Shown here one piece after another: positions 44,901 through 54,300 of a stretch of 62,620 bases of DNA. The position numbers were made by a program, and so were the translations under genes. The DNA comes from Rhodobacter sp. (GTDB lineage: Bacteria > Pseudomonadota > Alphaproteobacteria > Rhodobacterales > Rhodobacteraceae): the NCBI GenBank assembly GCA_016704435.1, contig JADJAB010000015.1, positions 1-62,620 of the forward strand, read 5' to 3'. Position 1 is the stretch's first letter; every line of letters begins with the position of its first letter. The notes under the pieces are model-generated. The model ran no database searches, was not told where the DNA came from, and saw only the letters and a program-made list of their open reading frames with translations.

Positions 44901-45652
44901 GCCTTCCTTTCATTGCAGTTCGTCTGCCGGACGCCCGCGCTGCGAAGCGTCGTCGTGATTCGCCGGGCATTAGGGAAAACAGTCGGTTAATCCGTGCAGA
45001 TGCCGGGAATTTTAGTTGATTGGTCCGGAATCCTGAACGTCACCGGGCCGGGTCTGCCGCATTCCTGCCCGATTTGAGTACATGGTTAACGCCGTCAGTG
45101 GCCGCCAGGACTGTCGCCTGAACGGAAACGAAATCGGGCGGCGAGAACGCGGCGAAGCGTGCAGGCCCATGGTTTTCTGCAGGTTATGAAGGGTGCCCTT
45201 GGGCTGCTGGCGCCGGTCTGGAAACAATCCACAGGGTTATCCCCTGACCCGCCGCCACAATCTGCCGAAGCCTGCCGTCTTGCGACCCGAGGTCTGACAG
45301 AAAGTCGCCGTTTTTCCCTTTGCGTCGTCGTGAACGAAAGGTATCAACAACGGGTCTACTGAAAGACGTATGGGCCGTGGGGGCGGTCGTATGTTGGTGG
45401 GGCATCGCAAGGTGCCGATACGGTGACGAAGGTGCTGCCGACCCCGGTAATCCGGGACTCCGCCGTCAATGCGGATTGCCTCTCAAGGCCGGGCATCCCC
45501 CTCATCACATCACCCGCACGACCGGTTCACGTGGCGCATCGCTGTCAAGGCGGTCCTGTCACTTCGTCTTGCTGGCCCGGTTGCTTGCCCGGACCAGGAC
45601 GCAGACTTGGGGTGTGTGGCGGTTGATCCGCCGAATGGACGAGGTAAAGAAG
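44901..45652. other. 752-bp gene-free region between tRNA-Leu and the first RTX/Hint gene
   Basis: I see no protein-like frame. The right end carries GAGG eight bases before the RTX gene start, so promoter and 5' UTR of that gene should lie here. An AT-richer stretch around 45000-45110 and 45330-45400 could hold promoters. No clear operator was found. Confidence 0.55.
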
Positions 45653-47959
45653 ATGCCAGTTTTCGCGTTGTACAACTTCAACGACAACACCACCGTTGTC
45701 GATGATGCGCCGATCAACGGAAGCCAGAACGGGATCTATCTGAACGGGGCCTCCGCGATCGGGGGCGACCTGATTCTCGATGGCTGCAACGACTTTGCCA
45801 AGATCTATTCCGCGCCGCAGTTCCAGATGGATCGGGGCACGCTGGAGATCAACTTCACCCCCGCCGACCCCGACATGACGGAGCCGCAGACCGTCCTGTC
45901 GCGCGACAGCCTGGGCGAGAACCAGGGCAGCTACCGCGTCGAGGTCTGTCCCGACGGCTCGGTCCGGATCACGCATGAGACCGAGGGCGGCTCCAATGTA
46001 TTCTCGACCGGCCCCGGTTTCTTCTCGCCCGGCGACGTGATCAACCTTTCCTATTCCTGGGATCAGGGCGGGGCAGGCGGCCAGCTGGTGTTGGAAAACC
46101 AGACCACGGGCGCCGACTACCGCGCCGACGTGCCGCCCGAACTGACCATGGACATGGCCGACCAGAGCCAGCCCTGGATCGTGGGTGCCAGCCAGGACAC
46201 CTCGGACCCCGATATCCTGAACAACATCGACGAGCATTTCCGGGGCACGGTCGATTTCTTCTCGTTGTCGGACACGGACGACAACTGGCAGGACCCCGAC
46301 GCCAACCCCGATTGCGCCACGACGCCCGAGGATACCCCGGTCGTGATCGACGTGCTGGCCAACGACACCGACCCGAACGGCGATCCGCTGGAAGTGGTCG
46401 GCGTGCCGACCGCTGGCCATGGCACCGTGGCGGTCAACCCCGAAGGGACGCTGACCTATACCCCGGACGAAAACTACAACGGCCCCGACACCATCACCTA
46501 CACCATCACCGACCCGGACGGGAACGAGGCCACCTCGACCGTCGACGTGACGGTGACCCCGGTGAATGACGCGCCGGACGCGGTGGACGACACGCGCACG
46601 ACGCCGATCAACACGCCGATCATCATTCCGGTGCTGGTCAATGACGGCGATGTCGACGGCGATACGCTGGCGGTCAGCGCCGTCGGCACCTCGGCCGATG
46701 GCACCGTCACCCTGAACGGCGACGGCACCGTGACCTTCACGCCGAACGACGGCTTCACCGGCGAGGCGACCTTTGCCTATGACATCACCGATGGCGCGGG
46801 CGGCACCGCCACCGCCACCGTCACGGTCAGCGTGACCGGCCCCGGCCCCGACGGCATCGTGCGCGGCACGGCGGCAGGCGACCTGATCGACGCCGCCTAT
46901 GTCGATCCCTTCGACACCGACCGGGTGGATGCCAACGACGCGCTGGTCAGTGGCGACGGGCCGAACGACGACCGCATCCTTGCCGGCGATGGCAATGACA
47001 CCATCTTTGCCGGAATCGGCAACGACACGGTCCTTTCCGGGCGCGGCGACGATCTGGTCCATGGCGGCGCGGGCGATGACGACCTGCGCGGCAACGAAGG
47101 CAACGACACCGTTGTCGGCAGCCAGGGCGCCGACAGCGCCTATGGCGGCGATGATCGCGACGTGTTCACCATCGGCAGCCAGGAAGACGGCATCGGCGAT
47201 TTCATCGACGGCAGCGAAGGCGGCGACGACTTCGACACCCTCGACCTGCGCGGCTCGGGTCCGTTCAGCATCGTCTACGACACCGCCAACCCGGAAAACG
47301 GCACCGTCACCTTCCTTGACGTCGCCGGCAATCCGACCGGCACGCTGGGATTCGTCAACGTCGAGAGCGTCACGCCCTGTTTCACCCCCGGCACGCTGAT
47401 CGCGACGCCGCGCGGCGAGATGCCGGTGGAACAACTGCGCGCCGGCGACAAGGTGGTGACCCGCGACAACGGCATCCAGGAAATCCGCTGGGTCGGCGAA
47501 AGGACCCTGACCGGGCAGGAGCTGCGGCTGAACACCCACTTGCAGCCGGTGTTCATCAAGCGTGGTGCCCTGGGCAATGGCCTGCCGGAACAGGACATGC
47601 TGGTGTCGCCCAACCATCGGATGCTGGTCGCCAACGACCGCACCCAGCTTTACTTCGACGAGCATGAAGTGCTGGTTGCGGCCAAGCATCTGATCGGATC
47701 GCACGGCGTCTATTCGGTCGAGGCGATCGGGGTGAACTACATCCACTTCATGTTCGACCGCCACGAAGTCGTGCTGTCGAACGGCGCCTGGACCGAAAGC
47801 TTCCAGCCCGGCGACTACACGCTGAAGGGCATGGGCAACGCCCAGCGCAGCGAGATCCTCGAGCTGTTCCCCGACCTGAAGTCGGAAGACGGCCTGGAAG
47901 GCTATACCGCAGCCCGGCGGACGCTGAAGCGCCACGAAGCGCGGATCCTGATCAAATAA
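45653..47959 (+). CDS. LamG-cadherin-RTX-Hint secreted protein (RTX/Hint A)
   Basis: The 768-residue acidic protein has no N-terminal signal, as expected for type I secretion substrates. In order: a LamG-like lectin sandwich (about 1-215); two Ig/cadherin-like repeats (about 225-400), each with VLANDxDxxGDxL-type calcium motifs; a cap module (DGIVRGTAAGDLIDAAYVD); RTX nonapeptides (GGAGDDDLRGNEGND); an ENGT module (DTLDLRGSG through PENGTVTFLD); then a Hint domain starting at Cys576 (CFTPGTLIATPRGE). Hint continues with SPNHRMLV and HEVVLSNGAWTESF. ATG 45653 has GAGG eight bases upstream. Likely a self-processing calcium-binding surface or matrix protein; this role is inferred. Confidence 0.88.
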   Translation: MPVFALYNFNDNTTVVDDAPINGSQNGIYLNGASAIGGDLILDGCNDFAKIYSAPQFQMDRGTLEINFTPADPDMTEPQTVLSRDSLGENQGSYRVEVCPDGSVRITHETEGGSNVFSTGPGFFSPGDVINLSYSWDQGGAGGQLVLENQTTGADYRADVPPELTMDMADQSQPWIVGASQDTSDPDILNNIDEHFRGTVDFFSLSDTDDNWQDPDANPDCATTPEDTPVVIDVLANDTDPNGDPLEVVGVPTAGHGTVAVNPEGTLTYTPDENYNGPDTITYTITDPDGNEATSTVDVTVTPVNDAPDAVDDTRTTPINTPIIIPVLVNDGDVDGDTLAVSAVGTSADGTVTLNGDGTVTFTPNDGFTGEATFAYDITDGAGGTATATVTVSVTGPGPDGIVRGTAAGDLIDAAYVDPFDTDRVDANDALVSGDGPNDDRILAGDGNDTIFAGIGNDTVLSGRGDDLVHGGAGDDDLRGNEGNDTVVGSQGADSAYGGDDRDVFTIGSQEDGIGDFIDGSEGGDDFDTLDLRGSGPFSIVYDTANPENGTVTFLDVAGNPTGTLGFVNVESVTPCFTPGTLIATPRGEMPVEQLRAGDKVVTRDNGIQEIRWVGERTLTGQELRLNTHLQPVFIKRGALGNGLPEQDMLVSPNHRMLVANDRTQLYFDEHEVLVAAKHLIGSHGVYSVEAIGVNYIHFMFDRHEVVLSNGAWTESFQPGDYTLKGMGNAQRSEILELFPDLKSEDGLEGYTAARRTLKRHEARILIK

Positions 47960-48015
47960 CGGTTATGCAGCGCGAACCGGGGTGCGCCTGTCTGGGCGTC
48001 CGGTCGCACCACGGG

Positions 48016-48041
48016 AAGGGCCTCCGCAAGGGGGCCCTTTT
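48016..48041 (+). terminator. Intrinsic terminator of RTX/Hint A
   Basis: AAGGGCCTCC and GGGGGCCCTT pair around a GCAA tetraloop (one G-U pair) and are followed by TTC. It starts 56 bases after the stop and separates this gene from the giant RTX gene. Confidence 0.85.
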
Positions 48042-48308
48042 CATTTGACCGGGCCGCGGAATGAAGGGCAGGGCCGCGTTTCCGCCGCATTTGCGCCCGC
48101 GCGTGCCACCAACCCCCCCGAGTCTCGCCGCAATGGTTTGTTAACCGTTGAAGGAATTCCCGCTGCCTTGCCCGCCGGTTCCCAACCGGCCGGGCGGCAG
48201 GGCGTGGAGAGGTGCGCCGCTGTTTCTGCGGCCCAGAGACATAAGAGCAGACCACACATGGCAATTGCGAACGAGTTGACGGTCGACACCAGCGCCTCTG
48301 CCATGTAG

Positions 48309-51300
48309 ATGGCGCAGACCATATTCGGCGATGGGGTGCAGGTCGTCTCTGCCACCTACAGCGGCGATCCCAATGCCTCGGGCATCTACTCGGACGCGCA
48401 GGCCACGATACCGGGCGTCACCAACAGCGACAGCGGCGTGATCCTGTCGACCGGCAATGTCGGCACCTTCACCAATTCCAGCGGCACGACGGACACCAAC
48501 ACAGCTGCGGGCGCCGGTTCCGACAACGCAGGCGTCGATGGCGACGCTGATCTGAACGGCGTATCCGGCCAAAGCACCTTTGACGGTGCGATCCTGGAGG
48601 CCAGTTTCATCCCGACCGGTGACTGGCTGACGATGCAGTTCGTCTTCACCTCGGAGGAATACCCCGAATACGTCCTGCTGAACGTGAACGACAGTTTCGG
48701 AGTCTGGGTGAACGGCCAGTTCGTCGAGGCGACGATCACCACCTCGGGCAATATCGCCATCGACACGGTGAACCAGAACCTCAACCAGAACCTGTATCAG
48801 GACAACGGCGCCGACCAGTTCAACTCCGAGATGGACGGCATCACCTATGTGCTGTCGTTCAAGGCCCCGGTGAACGCGGGCGTGGAGAACACCATCAAGA
48901 TCGGCATCGCCGATGGCGGCGACGCGGTCTACGATTCCAACGTGCTGATCTCGGCCGACAGCATCCAGACCGTGGCGCTGGCCTTCGACGATACGGTCGA
49001 ACTGGCGCAGAACTCCGGCCGTGTCGTGGACGTGCTGGCCAACGACCGCGACCTCTCCGACAGCGGCGTGACGATCACCCAGATCATGGGCCAGGACGTG
49101 CTGCCCGGCGATACCGTGACGCTGGCGACCGGCGAGCAGGTGACGCTGAACCTTGACGGCACGCTGACCGTGGTGTCGGACGGCGATCTGGGGTCGAACG
49201 TGCTGACCTATCAGCTCACCGATGGCCTGGGAAACACCGACATCGGCTATCTGACGATTTCCACCGTGGCCTCGCCCGGAGTGGACGGCATCGTCCAGGG
49301 CACTGCGGCGGGAGAGCTGATCGACACCTCCTACCTGGGCGACCCCGATGGCGACCGGGTCGACAATTCGGATGCGACCGGCGTTCACGGCACCCAGGGC
49401 GAGGATGACTACATCCTTGCCGGTGCCGGCAATGACACCGTTCTGGCGGGCGACGGCAACGACTTCGTCGCCGGTGAAGAGGGCGACGACAGCATTCTGG
49501 GCGGCGCCGGCGATGACACCATCTCGGCCGGGACGGGGGATGACACCGTCTATGGCGGCGATGGCGACGACACCGCCTATCTGGGCGCGGGCAATGATGT
49601 CTTTGGCACCTACGGCGTTGATTCCGCTGGCAATGACAGCGTCTATGGCGGGGCGGGCGACGACAGCCTGATCGGCGGCGGCGAAGACGACCGGCTGGAG
49701 GGCGGCACCGGCGACGACACGCTCTCGGGCGGGGTCGGCAGCGACACGATTCTGGGTGGCGACGGGGCCGACACGGTCCTGATCAGCGACGACCACGACT
49801 ACGACAGCATCGACGGCGGCGAAGGCGGGCCGGTCGATCTGGACACCATCTGGTTCGGCAACTTCGTCTCGGCCAGCGGGGTCGACGTCACCTATTCCGG
49901 CGACGAGTCGGGCAGCTACAGCTATTTCGACACCGCCGCGACCGGCGATTTCCAGGCCATCGAGGCGCTGTCGCTGACCGACAACAACGACAGCGTCGAT
50001 GGATCGGCCAGCGATGCCGCGCTTTCGGTCCAGGGCCAGGGCGGCGATGACACGCTGACCGGCGGCAACGGCGACGATGACCTGGACGGCGGCGGCGGCG
50101 ACGACCTGATCACCGGCAACGGCGGCTCCGACAGCCTGACCGGCGGTGACGGCAACGACACCATCGACGCCGGTCCCGAGTTCCAGGCCTTCCCCGAGTA
50201 TTCCGAGGTGACCGGCACCAGCCAGACGCTGACCGGCAGCAACGGCAACCCCGATTTCGACCATGCGGTCACCACTGATGGCGCGGCGGTCGATACCGGC
50301 TCGGTTCCGCTGGATGGCGGCGCTTCGCTGGACGGCTACCAGCTGGGCGACGGCGTGGACGCGAACGAGACGCATGCCCACAGCTTCACCCAACCGGTGG
50401 CCAGCGCGATCCTGACGCTGGCCGGAATCGACCCGGCGGAAACCGTGGTGATCTGGCTGGACGGCGTGGCGATCGACCTGAACGATGCCATCGCCAACGG
50501 TCTGGTCAGCTTTGATCCGGGCACCACCGGCTATGTGATCGACGGTGCGGGCGCGATTGCGGCCATCCCGCCGGTGCCGGCCGAGCCGTTCCCGGCCGAA
50601 CTGATCATCCTGCAGCCCTTTACCACGCTGTCGGTGCAGAACCTGTCAACCGGCGGCAGCGGCGGCGGTACGGTCTATACGCTGCTGGTCGACACCAATT
50701 CCCCGGCCGCCTATGCGGCCGATGACGACACTGTCGATGGCGGCGCGGGCGACGATCTGGTGACCACCGGCGCGGGCGCGGATCTGGTGCTTGGCGGCGC
50801 GGGCAATGACACGGTCGATGCGGGCACCGGCAATGACGAGGTCTGGGGCGAGGCCGGCGACGACAGCCTGAGCGGCGGCGAGGGTGACGACCTGCTGTCG
50901 GGCGGTGACGGCCAGGACACCATCGACGGCGGCGAGGATCGCGACAGCATCTCGGGCGATGCGGGCGACGACAGCCTGACGGGCGGCGGTGCCGACGACA
51001 CGCTGGATGGAGGCGCCGGGGCCGACACGCTGGATGGCGGCGAGGGCAATGACCTCTTGACCGACCTTGACGGCGCTACCCTGGCTGACGGCGGCACGGG
51101 CGACGACACCATTGCCACCGGAGCGGCCGATGACACGCTGTCGGGCGGCGAGGGCGACGACAGCCTGGCGTCGGGCGCCGGCGATGACAGCGCCGATGGC
51201 GGACTTGGCGCGGACACGATCGACGGCGGCGCCGGCGACGACACGATATACGGCGGCGCCGACCAGCAGATCCTGAACAGCGCTCCGGCCGAATATGCTG

Positions 51301-54300
51301 CCTTGTCCGGCACCTCGGGCAGCGTCTCCGGCACCGGCGGCAACCCGGATTTCAACCATGCCGTCGCCTCGGACCAGGGCACCGTGGCCGAGACCACCGC
51401 CACCATCGACGACGGTCTCGGCGGCACCGATCTGCTCTCCGGCTATCAGGTCGGTGATGGCGGGGCGCTGGACGAAAGCCACGACCACGCCTTCGACGCC
51501 GAAGTCGGCAGCGTGCAGCTGCGCATCACCGGGCTGAACACCACCGAGACGCTGGTGCTCTACATCGACGGCGTGGCGGTGAACCTGAACGACGCCATCG
51601 GCATGGGTCTGGCCGAGTTCGACCCCGGCACCACGCCCTATTACGTCGATGCCAGCGGCAACCTGGCGTCGGCCAGCGATGCGCCGGGCCCCTTCGTTCC
51701 GGCGGTGATCGTGCTTTACGGCCCGATGACATCGGTCACGGTGCAGGCGCTGGCGCCTTCGGGCACCGGGGACGGCGTGATCTACGAATTCGCGGCCGAC
51801 ACCACCCCGGCCTGGGAAGTTCTGCCGGATGCCGCCGACAGCCTGTCGGGCGGCGACGGCAACGACCTGATCGACGGCGAGTCCGGCAACGACGACCTTG
51901 CCGGTGACGCGGGCAACGACACGCTGACCGGCGGGGCAGGCGACGACACCCTGAACGGCGGCGCCGACCGCGACGTCATCTACGGCGGCGGCGGCGACCT
52001 GGTCGATGGCGGCGAGGCGGGCGACGACTACGACACCCTGATTGTCAACGACGTTGCCTCGATCACCTATGGTGGCGGCAATGGCGAAGCGGGCACCATC
52101 CTGTTCAACGACGGCGCGACGCTGGCCTTCCAGAACATCGAGGCGATCATCGCCGATGGCGTGACCTATACCAATGCCGACGGCATCGTCCACGGCACCG
52201 CGGGCGACGACACCATGGCGCCCGGCTACATCGACGCGCAGGGCGACATCATCGACGGCGCCGACGGGCTGGACGACACCATCCTGGGTGGTGACGGCAA
52301 CGACCTGATCGACGCCGGCGACGGTGACGATTCCGTGCAGGGAGACGCCGGCAACGACACGATCACCGGCGGCGCCGGCAATGACACCCTGTCCGGCGGG
52401 GCCGACCGCGACACCTTTGCCGCCGGCGCGGGCGATGTGGTCGATGGCGGCGAGACCGGCGACGATTTCGACACGCTGATTGTCGATGGCATCCAGTCGA
52501 TCACCTACGGCGCCGACAATGAAAGCGGCATCATCACGCTGGGCGACGGCAGCACCGTCACCTTCAGCGGGATCGAGACCATCGTCGAGCAAGGCTCCAC
52601 CCCCGACGGGCTGATCTGGGGCACCGGCGGCGACGATCTGATCGGCGCGGGCTACATCGACGCCAATGGCGACATCATCGACAACAATGACGCCATCCTG
52701 TCGAACCCCGGCTCCGACGACGACGAGATCTATGCGCTGGATGGCAACGACACCATCCAGTCCTTGCTGGGCGATGACCGCGCCTATGGCGGCACCGGCG
52801 ACGACCTGGTGCAGACCGGCACCGGCAACGACTATGCCCAGGGCGACGAGGGCGATGACACCGTCGAAGGCGGCACAGGCGACGATTTCCTGCGCGGCGA
52901 TGCGGGCAACGATTTCGTCTATGGCGGCGACGGCAACGATTCCGTCTATGGCGGGTCCGGCAACGACCAGGTCTTTGGCGGCGACGGCGATGACTACATC
53001 TACGGCGGCTATGACGACGACACCGTCTATGGCGGCGCCGGCAACGACACCATCACCGGCTCGGGCGAAAATGACCTGATCTACGGCGACGATGGCGACG
53101 ACTACATGCAAGGCTCGAACGGCGCCGACACCATGTATGGCGGCGCCGGCGCCGACACCATGCTGGGCGAGGAGGATGCCGACACCTTCTATGGCGGCGC
53201 GGGCGATTATGTCGACGGCTACGAGAGCGTCACCACCGGCACCGACGACGACTCGCTCTACGTCACCGACGTGCTGTCGGTCAGCTTCGACCCGGGCAAC
53301 AGCGAGAACGGCACCGTCACCTTCAACGGTGGCGGCACGCTGCAGTTCTTCAACATCGAGCACCTCTATGTCGACGGAATCCTGACCGGACCGCTGGACG
53401 AGGTGGTCGAAGGCACCGCCGGCGATGACGTGATCGACGCCGCCTGGCTGGGCGACCCCGAGGGCGACCGGGTCGACGCCGCCGACAACTCCGCCGGCAC
53501 CAATGACGACCTGATCGAGGCCTATGGCGGCAACGATTCCGTCCTTGCGGGCGAGGGTTCCGACACCGTCTTTGCCGGCACCGGAGACGACACCGTCTTT
53601 GGCGGTACCGGCGACGACACGCTGCATGGCGAGGCGGGCAACGACCAGATCGACGGCGGCGCCGGCAACGACCTGCTGATCGGCGGCACGGGCGACGACC
53701 AGATGAACGGGCAGGGTGGCGACGATGCCTTCCGCCTCCATGACGCCCCCGGCAGCGACGACATCATCGGCGGCGAGACCGACGAGACCACCGGCGACAC
53801 GCTGGATGCCAGCCAGCTGACCCAAGACAGCGTGCTGGACCTGTCGCTCGGCAACCCCGGCGATGCCGAGGACGGCCGGCTGTTCGTCGGCGGCGATGCC
53901 GTGAGTTTCCAGGAGATCGAGAACATCTTCCTCGGCTCGGGCGACGATTCCGTCATCGGTTCCGACGGCAATGATGCGGTCTCGACCGGCGCAGGCGCCG
54001 ATACCGTCGATGGCGGCGCGGGCAATGACAGCTTTGACCTTGGTGGCGCCGATGGCGTCGCGGACGTGGCGGTCTATGGCGACGGCGACGGCGACGACAC
54101 CCTGGCGGGGTTCGAGGGTCCCACCGACAACGGCGACGGCACCTTCGCCGGGCTGGACCAGCTGGACGTGTCGGATCTGTTCGATCCGGGTGGCCAGCCG
54201 GTCAACGTGGCCGATGTGACGGTGACAGATACCAATGGCGACGGCACCGGCGACGCGATCCTGACCTTCCCCGATGGCACCTCGGTCACGCTGGAAGGCA

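Noticed and set aside
45226..45246. DnaA-box-like sequence (AATCCACAGGGTTATCC) suggesting an origin
   Set aside because: Only half-matches to the 9-mer are present, with no cluster, no AT-rich unwinding region and no dnaA/dnaN or parA/B nearby.
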